Shown piece after piece: positions 12,285-23,770 of a stretch of DNA of 64,000 nt. Positions within the stretch are counted from its first letter, which is position 1. The number at the start of each line of letters is the position of its first letter. The DNA is from Ophiura sarsii (Eukaryota > Echinodermata > Ophiuroidea > Amphilepidida > Ophiuridae), in assembly GCA_035610835.1 (NCBI GenBank), contig CM069457.1, forward strand, positions 39,225,319-39,289,318, in the 5' to 3' direction. The translations under genes were made by a program, and so were the position numbers. Below the pieces are notes generated by a model, which saw nothing but the letters and a program-made list of their open reading frames with translations, was not told the DNA's origin and made no database searches.

Positions 12285-15200
12285 ATGGCCGATCATATTA
12301 TGCTCAATTTGATCTTACGGAGGTTCTTTATTTTAATATTGGTTGTTTCTCTCCACAATGTGGCAATGAACAAATCAGAAGCTTCAACTCAAATATTTGT
12401 AAAGCCTCTGTGGGATATTGCTGAAAATGAAACCCAACCATGCCGTATTGAAGAAAGAAATACCAGTCTAGGAGTGATTGCCTTATGGGGAAGTGCCCAT
12501 CATAACTGCAGCATACAAGTCAATGTCTCACTAGGATATCGCACGCATGTAGAAATACCAGAATTTGACAAGGGATCTTTTTTCCTTTATATCAAAAGAC
12601 AAGGCGAATTGAGTGACTGTCAAAATAAGTATGTAGTTTTAAATGGACAAAGTAAAAAATGCGGTGCTGATCTTCATCAGGAGAGTCTCCAACTAAATCT
12701 GCAAGGTAATGTCTGTATCTTAGTCAGTGGGAGCTTACTATTAGAGTCACTGCCTTCTTGTAAAGAATCTAATTTGGATATCTTGCCTAGTCTAGCAGAA
12801 AATCAGACACCGGTTTGCAGTAACGTTAAGGGATACAAAAATACTGTTATGTGCGATTTAGATATTAGTCATACTTGTAGAATGGAATTCCCATCGAATT
12901 GCAATGCAACACTTGGCCAGAGAGAAATGAAATCTCAATGTATTGATAATGATCGGCTTGAACAAAAACGCACCTTGATGTTGATAATATACCCAACTAA
13001 TATGTTAACTTTGGATCTCAGTAGCAATAATGTAGTAAACATTGAAGACGGTTCATTCGAGACTCTGAATAATTTACAAACTCTTCACTTGGAGAAAAAT
13101 TACTTGACCACCCTCACTGAAGATGTATTTATTGGACTACATACACTTACAAAACTTGTTATGTATGCAAATCAATTGGTTGAAATTCAGATTGGCATAT
13201 TTCAAGATTTAGGTATGCTAATATACCTTGATCTTACAGACAATCAGCTGACCACATTGAAAGTAGGATTATTTTCGGATCTGGGAAACTTAAATGAACT
13301 GTTGCTGTATGATAATCAATTGAATACATTACCCGATGGGTCGTTTGTGGGATTAGTACATTTGAATATACTTTCGTTAAATGGAAACCAACTGATCAAA
13401 TTAAACCATAATTCCTTTCAGGGATTATCTAACCTAACATTTCTCAATATGCGTGAAAATAATTTGATAACGCTACCGGTTGGTTTGTTTTCGTTTTTGG
13501 TCAATTTGAATACATTGTACCTAAATACAAACCAACTGATCACCTTGAATGAAAGTACTTTTCAGGGATTATCCAAACTGACACTTCTCTCTTTGAGTGA
13601 TAATAATTTGATAACATTACCGGGTGGGTTGTTTTGGGGGTTAGAAAATTTGGATGGATTGTACCTGTCCGGAAACCAACTGATCACCTTGAATGAAAGT
13701 ACCTTTCAGGGATTATCTTATCTGACGCGTCTAGATCTGGACGATAATAATTTGATAACATTACCGGGTGGGTTGTTTTGGAGATTAGATCATTTGTATG
13801 AATTGTACCTGCTTGAAAACCAACTGATCACCTTGAATGAAAGTACCTTTCAGGGATTATCTACGCTGACATATCTCGATATGAGTGATAATAGTTTGAT
13901 AACACTACCGGGTGGGTTGTTTTGGGGGTTAGACAATTTGGATGAATTGTACCTGTTCGGAAACCAACTGATCACCTTGAATGAAAGTACCTTTCAGGGA
14001 TTATCTAAGCTGACGCGTCTAGATCTGGATGACAATAATTTGATAACATTACCGGGTGGGTTGTTTTGGGGGTTAGATAATTTGGATGGATTGTACCTGT
14101 CTGGAAACCAACTTATCACCTTGAATGAAAGTACCTTTCAGGGATTATTTTATCTGACGCGTCTAGATCTGGATGATAATAATTTGATAACATTACCGGG
14201 TGGGTTGTTTTGGGGATTAGACCATTTGAATAAATTGAAATTGTATGGAAACCAACTGATCACCTTGAATGAAAGTACCTTTCAGGGATTATCTAAGCTG
14301 GCCTATCTATATCTGTATAATAATAATTTGATAACATTACCGGGTAGGTTGTTTTGGGGATTAGACCATTTGAATATATTGAGCTTGCATGAAAACCAAC
14401 TGATCACCTTGAATGAAAGTACTTTTCAGGGATTATTTAAACTGGTCTTGCTCTCTTTGCGTGATAATAGTTTGATAACACTACCGGGTGGGTTGTTTTG
14501 GGGATTAGGCAATTTAGATAAATTGTACATGTATAGAAATCAACTGATCACATTGAATGAAAGTACTTTTCAGGGATTATCTAAACTGACAAAGCTTAAA
14601 TTGCATACAAATAATTTGATGACGTTACCGGGTGGGTTGTTTTGGGGATTAGACAATTTGAATGAATTGTACCTTTATAGAAATCAACTGATCACCTTGA
14701 ATGAAAGTACCTTTCAGGCATTATCTAAGCTGACATATCTCTCTTTGGATGAAAATAGTTTGATAACACTACCGGGTGGGTTGTTTTGGGGATTAGGCAA
14801 TTTAGATAAATTGTGCATGTATGGAAACCAACTGATCACATTGAATGAGAGTACTTTTCAGGGATTATCTAAACTGACAAAGGCTCACCTGCATAAAAAT
14901 AATTTGATGACGTTACCGGGTGGGTTGTTTTGGGGATTAGACCATTTGAATGAATTGCTCCTTTATACAAATCAACTGATCACCTTGAATGAAAGTACCT
15001 TTCAGGGATTATCTAAACTGGCCTTGCTCTCTTTGGATGATAATAGTTTGATAACACTACCGGGTGGGTTGTTTTGGGGATTAGACCATTTGAATGAATT
15101 GCAGCTTTCTGTAAATCAACTGATCACCTTGAATGAAAGTTTGTTTTGGGGATTGAATAAGCTAACTAGGCTTAGTCTGAATCATAATAACTTGACAATA

Positions 15201-16769
15201 CTACCAGATGGATTGTTTTGGGAATTAAATAACTTAAAAAGCCTGTACTTATACGAAAATCAACTGCACACACTGACGACTCTCCAGTTCAATAATTTGA
15301 ATAATCTTAGATTCCTTGACATCTTTGACAATAAGTTGAAAACATTACCTGATGGCATTTTCAATGGCCTAGGTAATCTACAGTATCTCTCATTGAATGA
15401 TAACCAATTAGAATTGGTGAGTGAAAATATGTTAAAAGAGTTATATAATTTGCAAGGTCTATTTCTGCAAAATAATGAGCTATCAAAACTTGATTTTGAC
15501 ATATTCAAAGACACAGAAAATATTTATGTGATTGTGTTATCACAAAATGATTTAACAACATTTCCAAATATCAAAAACTTAAATCAATTAAACATACTTA
15601 ATGTGATAGACAATTCATTGACTTATATAAATCATGATACATTATCTGCTCTTTCTAGAAATTCAAAGTTGTTTGTAAGTCAACATGAGATATGTGAATG
15701 TTATGTGCCTGATGGTGTTATATGTAGCGCAGCGGATGATATGTCCCCATATCTCACATGTGATCGGCTTTTATCAGATACGACTTTGGTCACCATGATG
15801 TGGATCGTTGGTATTAATGCACTCTGTGGGAATATATTTGTTTTGATTTGGAGAAAGACAAATACTAAAAAATATAAAGTACAGGATGTATTACTGAGCA
15901 ATCTGGCTATGTCTGATTCACTGATGGGTGTATATATGTTAATACTAGGAAGTGCGGATATCTACTATGGGGAATATTTCCCAATGCAATCTGAAACATG
16001 GAGATATGGCATTACCTGTAGAATATCTGGATTCTTATCAATAGCATCAAGTGAGGCCTCTGTCTTCTTTGTCACATTGATTAGCATTGATCGGTTTATC
16101 AATATTAAGTTTCCATATTCTGATAACAAATTAGGAAAACAATCAACAATTGTGACTGCTATACTGATATGGATATGTTCATTTGCATTAGGCATTGTCC
16201 CATCAGTCTTAAGTGGAAAAAATTTCAAGTTTTATGATAATTCAAACGTTTGTGTCGGTCTACCATTATCTTTAACAAAAACATTCTCAAATAAAAAAAA
16301 TGTAACAGAAATTCGTCCTCCCAGTGATGATAGTTTTTATTACATCCAGGATATCTATACTACATTACCCTTAGGTTCGGTTAATGGCCTGTATTATTCA
16401 ATAGCCATTTTCCTTGGTCTCAATTGCTTTTGTTTCCTCCTAATCTTATTGTGTTATATAGAGATAATACGAGCTGTCATAAAATCGTCACAACAATCTG
16501 GACGCACTCCTGATATGAAAAAACAAATCCGACTCACTGTCAAGGTAGCCGCAATAGTGGCCACTGACTTTGCATGTTGGAGTCCATTAGTTATACTTGG
16601 AATGTTAGTTCAAACAAGGGTAATAACACTGCCCCCATCAGTGTTTGCATGGTTAGTAACCTTTGTGATACCACTCAATTCTGCAATTAATCCATATTTG
16701 TATACTATTGCGGAAATCATATCAAATTATCGAAAGAAAAAAAGGGATGCGAAAATACAAAAGAAGTAG
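12285..16769 (+). CDS. LRR-containing G-protein-coupled receptor (LGR type C / relaxin-receptor-like or GRL101-like), single exon
   Basis: A continuous 1494-residue frame. I take the ATG at 12285 (A at -3, G at +4); the in-frame TTG at 12258 is not a usual start. Residues 14-23 (FFILILVVSL) form a signal-peptide core. Residues ~35-235 are a Cys-containing N-terminal domain, possibly CUB-like, with no evident LDLa module. About 37 leucine-rich repeats of 24 residues run from ~240 to ~1130, then a Cys-rich hinge (CECYVPDGVICS, ~1145-1160). A 7TM domain follows from ~1167: GN in TM1, NLAMSD in TM2, Cys1245 before TM3, SSEASV in TM3, DRF at 1269-1271 in place of DRY, DFACWSP in TM6 and NPYLY at 1469. 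The SSE.SV and DF.CW.P signatures are those of glycoprotein-hormone and relaxin receptor relatives. The basic C-tail is only about 20 residues. The ligand is unknown. Vertebrate relatives are multi-exon, so an intronless form is notable. The frame is intact. Confidence 0.93.
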   Translation: MADHIMLNLILRRFFILILVVSLHNVAMNKSEASTQIFVKPLWDIAENETQPCRIEERNTSLGVIALWGSAHHNCSIQVNVSLGYRTHVEIPEFDKGSFFLYIKRQGELSDCQNKYVVLNGQSKKCGADLHQESLQLNLQGNVCILVSGSLLLESLPSCKESNLDILPSLAENQTPVCSNVKGYKNTVMCDLDISHTCRMEFPSNCNATLGQREMKSQCIDNDRLEQKRTLMLIIYPTNMLTLDLSSNNVVNIEDGSFETLNNLQTLHLEKNYLTTLTEDVFIGLHTLTKLVMYANQLVEIQIGIFQDLGMLIYLDLTDNQLTTLKVGLFSDLGNLNELLLYDNQLNTLPDGSFVGLVHLNILSLNGNQLIKLNHNSFQGLSNLTFLNMRENNLITLPVGLFSFLVNLNTLYLNTNQLITLNESTFQGLSKLTLLSLSDNNLITLPGGLFWGLENLDGLYLSGNQLITLNESTFQGLSYLTRLDLDDNNLITLPGGLFWRLDHLYELYLLENQLITLNESTFQGLSTLTYLDMSDNSLITLPGGLFWGLDNLDELYLFGNQLITLNESTFQGLSKLTRLDLDDNNLITLPGGLFWGLDNLDGLYLSGNQLITLNESTFQGLFYLTRLDLDDNNLITLPGGLFWGLDHLNKLKLYGNQLITLNESTFQGLSKLAYLYLYNNNLITLPGRLFWGLDHLNILSLHENQLITLNESTFQGLFKLVLLSLRDNSLITLPGGLFWGLGNLDKLYMYRNQLITLNESTFQGLSKLTKLKLHTNNLMTLPGGLFWGLDNLNELYLYRNQLITLNESTFQALSKLTYLSLDENSLITLPGGLFWGLGNLDKLCMYGNQLITLNESTFQGLSKLTKAHLHKNNLMTLPGGLFWGLDHLNELLLYTNQLITLNESTFQGLSKLALLSLDDNSLITLPGGLFWGLDHLNELQLSVNQLITLNESLFWGLNKLTRLSLNHNNLTILPDGLFWELNNLKSLYLYENQLHTLTTLQFNNLNNLRFLDIFDNKLKTLPDGIFNGLGNLQYLSLNDNQLELVSENMLKELYNLQGLFLQNNELSKLDFDIFKDTENIYVIVLSQNDLTTFPNIKNLNQLNILNVIDNSLTYINHDTLSALSRNSKLFVSQHEICECYVPDGVICSAADDMSPYLTCDRLLSDTTLVTMMWIVGINALCGNIFVLIWRKTNTKKYKVQDVLLSNLAMSDSLMGVYMLILGSADIYYGEYFPMQSETWRYGITCRISGFLSIASSEASVFFVTLISIDRFINIKFPYSDNKLGKQSTIVTAILIWICSFALGIVPSVLSGKNFKFYDNSNVCVGLPLSLTKTFSNKKNVTEIRPPSDDSFYYIQDIYTTLPLGSVNGLYYSIAIFLGLNCFCFLLILLCYIEIIRAVIKSSQQSGRTPDMKKQIRLTVKVAAIVATDFACWSPLVILGMLVQTRVITLPPSVFAWLVTFVIPLNSAINPYLYTIAEIISNYRKKKRDAKIQKK
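13387..15258 (+). repeat. 144-bp tandem repeat inside the LRR-GPCR coding region, 13 units
   Basis: Units start every 144 bp (13387, 13531, 13675 and so on to 15115) at ACCAACTGATCA or AATCAACTGATCA. Each unit encodes two 24-residue LRRs, NQLITLNESTFQGLSK... and NNLITLPGGLFWGLD.... Eleven units are nearly identical outside the LxxLxLxx strand; the first and last are diverged. Each typical unit carries one N-E-S glycosylation sequon. The period keeps the reading frame, so unit gain or loss would change ectodomain length without breaking the protein. Confidence 0.97.
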
Positions 16770-18755
16770 ACACAGCAGATGTCAACTATGTGACATCGCA
16801 ATGCTTAGGGTGTTTCGCTTCATCCATATTAGGGGTAAGGTGGAGTCGTAGGCGGCCATACACGACGACACAAATATGGTACAGCCTAATATACATTATA
16901 AGACCACTGTACATATCAAAACAGCTAAGAACTATATTCTATTCTCATTCTTATTTAGTTTATTGGTTATTTTGATATTTTATCATACAATAACGCAGTT
17001 TGTTTGTTAGATTTATTTCAATCAAACAACAACAAATTCTCCCCTTTATAAAATCGGCGATTCCAGCGAGCTATTTACCAACTTTCTGCTTCGAATTAAT
17101 CGCGTTCTTTAGCACACACGCACATGGCAACGCTAAGTTATACGCGCAACGCATACGCCGGCGACTTTATTATTATTATTCGAATGAATTAAACCCCGCC
17201 CCAAGCTATACACCATTGTCTCACAATGTATGGGCGTATCGGCTGAAAATCAGCCAAAAACCAATCAAATTGCCTGCTGATATCCCAAACAACACCCACT
17301 ATATAAAAAGAAAATCATACTGTTTCGATCAGTATGACCAAGGCCGGATTCGCCACGAGTTCGCTTACATATAAATACTATATATTTAATTTCACTATAA
17401 TACAATGATTTTTATTGATTTAGATGGATTTCAATGTAATCAGAGTAAATTATCAAATTTTAACAAGGATATTTAGTACATGGAAACTTCAAATCCTAAT
17501 ATAACATATATATTACGTAATAAGGATCCTAGCATGTGACCTGGTGTCGCCTCGCAATGGCGTCAAGATTTCACAGTAGTAAGTATATAGTAAGGATAAT
17601 CACTCCACATCCCCAATTATAGCTAGTATATTAACATTCTGCCAAATTGAAGAGTGTCTCAAAATCAGCCTTTTTATATATATCATGACTAAGCATTCTG
17701 GAAGAGTCCACGTTCCAGAAGTATCTTTAAGTTAGTGATGTCATGCCACTGCTATCTAATCGGCATGTCCACATTGCTCCACTGCATTGGCCTAGTGAAC
17801 ATTACTACACACACGTAACCTTGAAGATTGGCAACTTACTAAGGTCCTATACACTAAGCAATTGATTTATATTAATTATTCTTCGCTTCTTTGGAAGTTT
17901 CTCCATCCCACTAGGTCACCACCAGGTCTAATATTATCTAATGTATTATTGTATGGTTTCTATATTATGTGAACTAAAACTAAATTAAATGTAAATTACT
18001 TAATAATAATTCAGGGGCTGTAATAGTATTCTAATAAGCATGCTATTTCCTGGTAAATTAAGAAGTACTTCATGTAAAAAAAAGGAACTTGATCAAAGAA
18101 ATTCAATTTCCCCCCAAATAAGAATAACAATGAAAATTAGAGCATCCTCGAATAGTCAGTCATTTCATTAAATCATTATTAGTATTATTATATGAACTGG
18201 CTGCCATTTAGGTTGTGTAAATGCAATCAATTTTAGAATTCATTTTACTGAACATTGATTCCCCACTAATTCTGCTTGTTTTACCATATTACTTGTATAC
18301 ATTTATGTAAACTATATGTTACCTAGATTGCGCAACCATAATGATAAAACCAGTATAAGACAGTCATAACCTCATAAATATGAACTCAGATATGAACCGA
18401 TCAAAATAATGACACCAATTTGTGAGTAGACGTACACAAATCTACATAATACTAATAGAAAAATGACAGTGACCCGCGCTGGTATTATGTACACGTTTGT
18501 ACAAATGGTCAACATGACATGCATGCATTATTATGTGTACATGCATGTTGTACCAAGAAAGTACCAAGAAAACTCATTTGTTCCCTTAAACAGGTTTTCT
18601 GTTTATATTTTGTTTCTAATCTATTTTGTAATTGCTATAATATATTGTACGTACTATGCTCAAGTTACACTCACATTTTGTAGTTTAAGTTGTAATTTTA
18701 AGGTTTTATCTTGTAAGCGCTCTGAGCCTTTTGGAAATGGCGCAATTAATGCTTT
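16770..18755. other. Region downstream of the LRR-GPCR, no gene recognised
   Basis: AT-rich. No AATAAA is visible close behind the stop codon, so I cannot place a poly(A) site. Short frames here have no recognisable domain. Confidence 0.5.
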
Positions 18756-18757
18756 CT

Positions 18758-18804
18758 GTATTGTATTGTATTGTATTGTATTGTATTGTATTGTATTGTA
18801 TTGT
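18758..18804. repeat. Pentanucleotide microsatellite (TTGTA)n
   Basis: About nine uninterrupted copies of TTGTA in tandem. Confidence 0.97.
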
Positions 18805-19096
18805 GAAGCACATTGATATTATGTGACGAAGAAGTTATTCTAGTAGGAATCCATATACCCACACATGGAAGACATTACCTTGACACTGTCAACGCGGCAG
18901 GCGCCTGCAGACGACATTCCAAAATGTCACAACAAAGTGTTTCAAAAATGTCAAAGTTGTTGAATTTCTCTAGGGGGGTTAGTTTGCAAGTATAGTTTCC
19001 TAAATCTGTCTGATGATTTGTGGGTAGAAGTGACATGGATTGAAAAAGGAGCATTACTGTATGGTTTGAAAGCCAAGTACATGCCTTTACTAATAC

Positions 19097-20626
19097 CCCT
19101 GTCTCACAACGGCGATCAGGCCTTGCGCTTGCAAAAGTATCGAAGCGCCAGGCAAACGAATAAGAACCGATTGGGGACGCAGTGGACACTGGCTAGAGCG
19201 AGAGGGTCCCCATGTAACACGAAGGAAGAGCGCGAAAAACTGCTCAAAATTGTCATTTTTTAAAAACAAGGTAGTAAGGTAGCTCTAATTACGCTCCTCC
19301 CGCTTATCACATTTTCACGGCGCTCTTATTACGACCCATTGTGTTTCTACTTTGAAGTCTCAGGGGCTCTCACTGCGCTTCCACTCATTGTAAACATTTA
19401 TAGTGCGTTCAAGTTGCTGTCTGCGTTACTAGTACGTTTTCAATACGTGTGCACAACATTCTCTGCGTGTGTGCGGAGAGTATAGTGATCGCACGAAGGG
19501 TATTAGATTAACAAACATATAGAAATAGTAGATACAGAAGGAATAACAATGATCCATGATTAAAGCTCTAATCACATGGCCGATCGTTAACATTGATTAT
19601 TATTTCAATCCTATTAGAGAGCATGCGATAATGCCACTTTTGTATAGCCATGGAAATAGTAGCGTTTCTTTTGGCGGGAGTTTTGAACAAGTGTATCAAT
19701 AACATTGTTGAATCTGAATACATTTAAATGATATAGCGATAGTGTCACGATGTATTTGTCCCTGCTCATATCGGTTCAATATGAAAACCATATTTAATTA
19801 TAATGGACCACTTGATAGTAGTGGCAGAGTATGTTTGGCTTATCTGATTGTCTCTGATGCATTATAGTTGTGGCAGAGCACCCAATACATGTAGAAGTAC
19901 ATACAAATATACATTTGGATTGAGATACACAATCCCATGTTAATTTGTATGACAGATTATAATCTGTTAATCTAGATTACTATGTTTACAAAAATTAAAA
20001 ATACCTCTGAAACGATATTCATGAATGAGTTTTGGCAGAGTATGTTTGGCTTATAAAATTTGATGTCGCCTGACAGCGCAGTAACAGCGCATAAGGACGG
20101 AAGAGAGACGTATTGAGCGTAATAAGGTCGGGAGAGACACGTAGTGAGCGCCTCATTGATATTACTGCAGTCGCAGAGGACAAGTAGTTTGTATGCGTCC
20201 TTGCTACGTCAACGGGACGCTCACGTCGCTCGTTTTGCGCTGCCATGGTGGTACTACTGAGTCATTACAGCGTTCTGAACAGAACGCCGAACCTCCACGC
20301 TTGTTTTGTGCATGCACAAAACAAGCACGGTGCACTGGCGCTCATGTGCGACCATAGGGACACTCTCACGACACTCTCACGTCCCAGCCAGTTCCCACAC
20401 TGCGGGGTTCATGAAGATCTTGATGCGCTTTGCTTGGCGTTTTGATAATGTTTCAGCGTAATCTAAGCGCCGGCTTGATCGCAGCAGAATGTGAAAGAGT
20501 TTAGTGACCTTGATTTACAAATGGACAATTTCGTACCGTTTTCCGTGCTCTTACTGCGTGTTGTTCATATTTGTATACCTTTTTTGAGCGGCAATCGCTG
20601 GCCTGATCGCCGTATGTGTGACAGGG
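19097..20626. mobile_element. Probable non-autonomous DNA element with CpG-rich content and inverted ends
   Basis: Left end CCCTGTCTCACAACGGCGAT; the reverse complement of the right end is CCCTGTCACACATACGGCGA. Both continue into TCAGGCC, giving about 27 bp with few differences. The interior has many GCGCTC, TACTGCG and ATTACG motifs on both strands, unlike the AT-rich surroundings, and a perfect 28-bp palindrome. I cannot identify a target-site duplication or a transposase, so the boundaries are inferred only from the inverted ends. Confidence 0.5.
20299..20326. repeat. Perfect 28-bp palindrome
   Basis: GCTTGTTTTGTGCA is followed directly by its reverse complement with no spacer. It lies inside the CpG-rich TIR element at 19097-20626. 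Confidence 0.9.
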
Positions 20627-20629
20627 CCA

Positions 20630-22545
20630 TAACAGAGATTCAGTATTTACATTTATGCAGTTAATGACTTTGATCAGCTGATTAATCGGACTCTATGTAT
20701 TAACGTTACCTCGGATTTCTTTGGTACCAGAGTAAAATGTTCAGATTTCCCATAGTTTCCTTTAACACTGTAGGGGAATATGGAGTAACTGGTCTATGTG
20801 GTAAGTGGTAAGTGATCCAAAATGAAGGTTTTTATAATGGCATGTGTATACTGGCTTCTTTTGAACAGTGCGACTTAAGTTGAAACTTGACATAATATGT
20901 ACCTTCTATATGCCCGAACATTTGAAACTATAGGATAACGTGACATATGATTTTCTCAAGATATTTGAAGCCATCTCCTTCTTCTTCGATGACCGATTGG
21001 AAATTCATAGATAGTAAGGGCGATTTATGAAGATGAGTTCAGATCATGTTTGATGTATTATATGATTGAGCAACAGTAATACATATCTATGCATTACAGT
21101 TGTCTTAAGACGCTAACTGCATATTACAGTTGATTGGTACCATGTTGTCGTGTTATGTGTTCAGGGACTTTCCAATTGTGATTAAACCATGCTCGCCCTC
21201 GATCACAAAATGACATATGTTGCTAACTTGGGATATATTGGTGGTTTGGATTTGCAGTAAACATTATTATTTAAAGAATGCTACAAACTAAATCATTATT
21301 ATGGGAATGTGTTCACTAGCGTTACTTCTTTAAGTATTTGCAACGAACAAAGTAAACTATTTCTTACTTTAATTGTAGACACAAGCGCCGTAATAATTGT
21401 GATTTCAAAGATGCTCGCTGGTACAGAAATCTTCGAAATGGCTCAAATGAAAAATGCAGGGTTGCCTTTTTTCTGAAAATTTACCATTACACCAGCATGT
21501 TTGAATAATTTTTAATCTTGACAAACTGCTGACTCATTGTTTAGGGGAAGTGGTCCACATGGAGAAACTCATTAAAAATGGTAACATTCATGTTGAAAAT
21601 CAGTTGTTATTGTCAATGAAGTTTTACTGTGTATTGAAATTTCATAGAATTTCAAGAAATTCATATTATTTCTTGGTCTTGGACAATTTTGAGCGATTTA
21701 TGTCACTGAATAATTACGATTTGACACGAAATTACTTTAGAATGGGCTGAAACCTGGGTAAAAGGAGTGATATTGTTATCATATTTTGAATGGTCTGTAC
21801 AGATATCTGTAATGAAGAAATAACATGATTTATATATTTGTATTCACTGTCATTTGTGTGTATTAAACTTTGGGTCATCATGGTCATATTGACTAATTTC
21901 CCCAATAATATGACAAGCTTTATAATTATCGTGATAGTTTGTTATAAGTGCTTAATGATATTTATATGAAATAGTTAAAAACATAAAAGAAAGTGTTATA
22001 TATAGAATGATATATGGGTGATCTGAACATCGCAACCCGGTTAACATTTTACTAGAATTATAAATTTTGTATCGAAAAAATGTGGAGTCAAAAACTGCCT
22101 CAATTTACACACCTTAGTATAACTGGTATACACATTAACCAGGAAAATTGTATAAAACCCTGGTTTCATGAGATATGTATCGTTTTTACACGTTATAGAT
22201 AATGTGTAAATATGTTTGTTAAGAAAAAGGTGCATACTTTCTATGCTAGCTGTCATTCACTGATGTCTATGTATTTTACCCGTTGGAACATATTGGACCA
22301 GTTACCAAAATGATGGGGCAAGTGGTCCATGTCAAGTAGAGTTTTTAGTTAGTTGTAATTGACTATTTTCTTTAAATACTTTTTAACACAAACTATGTAT
22401 CATATGTAGAGAGTTGTATGAATGATATTATTATAGCAATTTGGTAAATATTTTTCTGCGCTGAAACATGTTGATACCCTGAAATATGCTTAACTGTACC
22501 GCTTACCCAAATTACCTAAATAATAGGGCACAACCAAGCAACAGA
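20630..22545. other. No recognised gene
   Basis: AT-rich. Short frames (for example 21550-21750) have no domain and no coding-like features I can see. Confidence 0.5.
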
Positions 22546-22547
22546 CT

Positions 22548-23770
22548 ATGATAGTCAATACAAATTATATCGTATTAACCATGAAATTAAAGCTATTTTG
22601 TTTGAGAGGTGGAAAGTGATGATAATAAATTTTCCCTCGTGATGGTCGAGTAATGAAACTTATATATTCGCACAGCCGCCACTTACCGTGATCAAGGTCT
22701 GTCGACCGAGAACGTTGGTTTTATTTCCTAATAAAATCGTGCATCTCTACTAATGTAGATCACTGTTGACTATTTCATTTTTAACCTGCCTGTATCGTTA
22801 TGTTGACTCATACCCACTAAATAGACACTTTTGAAATAATTTAAAGAAAAGCCGAAAGACTTTGCTCGCCCTCAACCACCCTCCTCACGCCGCTGAACAA
22901 GGTAGAGTTCTCACACCACCATTACATGCTCCAAAAATCATGTTTGAACATTGAATTAAGCCAAATGAATTTAATAAGGTAGAAGGTGTTCCAAACAAAT
23001 TGGCTGAGATTGTAGATAGGACCTTTTTTTTGTACCGATAGTACTACATTTCTGATTTATGAGACCCAACAAAATTGCGATTTTCAAACTCAATTGGCTG
23101 AAAATGTTGAAGGCATATCATGTTATTCTATTTGTGCAACATTACTATGATTAAGTAAAGTAATAGTATATACAATATCGCAATGTATTATTATATTATA
23201 TATATATTGCTGTGTTTTAGATAATTAGTTTATAAAGTTTGTGAACGTTGATGTGTTTGCTTAAATGTAAATATGCTCTATTTTAGTTTTATCTCGATGT
23301 TCTTTTTAATTATATTGGCACATTTATAAATATTTGTGTGCATTTCAATATTTGTCTTGTATAGCGCATCGAAACTTTCGTATCAAGCGCTTTACAAATG
23401 TAATTTATTATTAGTTTCTATAAATTAACTAGTATAGTGTCAACCCTTTTAATATAAAATGCATCAAGTGCTGTAACCTTTGAACTATTAATGTGATATA
23501 ATTATATGAAAGTATACATTTATGGCAATGAAATGAGCCAGAGAATCCATTTTTTGGTATTACAAAATGCTGATGTTAATTTTTTGACCAAAAATCACTT
23601 TTTTTGCTCAAGACATTTCTCTAGGACTAAATCACGTCTGGTCCTGCCCCCTTTGAGGCAATATTCCCAAACCGGCCCGTTTCTATGCCGAAACGGGAGA
23701 CCTATTCTAAATTACAGTTTAAAATTAGGGTATTCATTACATGTTATGGCAAAATTAATATAGTGTGATA
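22548..23770. repeat. Dispersed repeat family F, copy 1
   Basis: Long collinear similarity to 39421-40560. Shared pieces include GATCAAGGTCTGTCGACC, CGTGCATCTCTACTAA, CTGTATCGTTATGT, GAAAAGCCGAAAG and GAATTTAATAAGGTAGA. The left end overlaps a SINE-tail-like sequence (TTATATCGTATTAACCATGA) also found next to the SINEs at 24.6 and 39.4 kb. No coding frame is visible. Confidence 0.75.

Noticed and set aside
15260..16228. Minus-strand frames inside the receptor gene
   Set aside because: Shadows of the plus-strand coding region.
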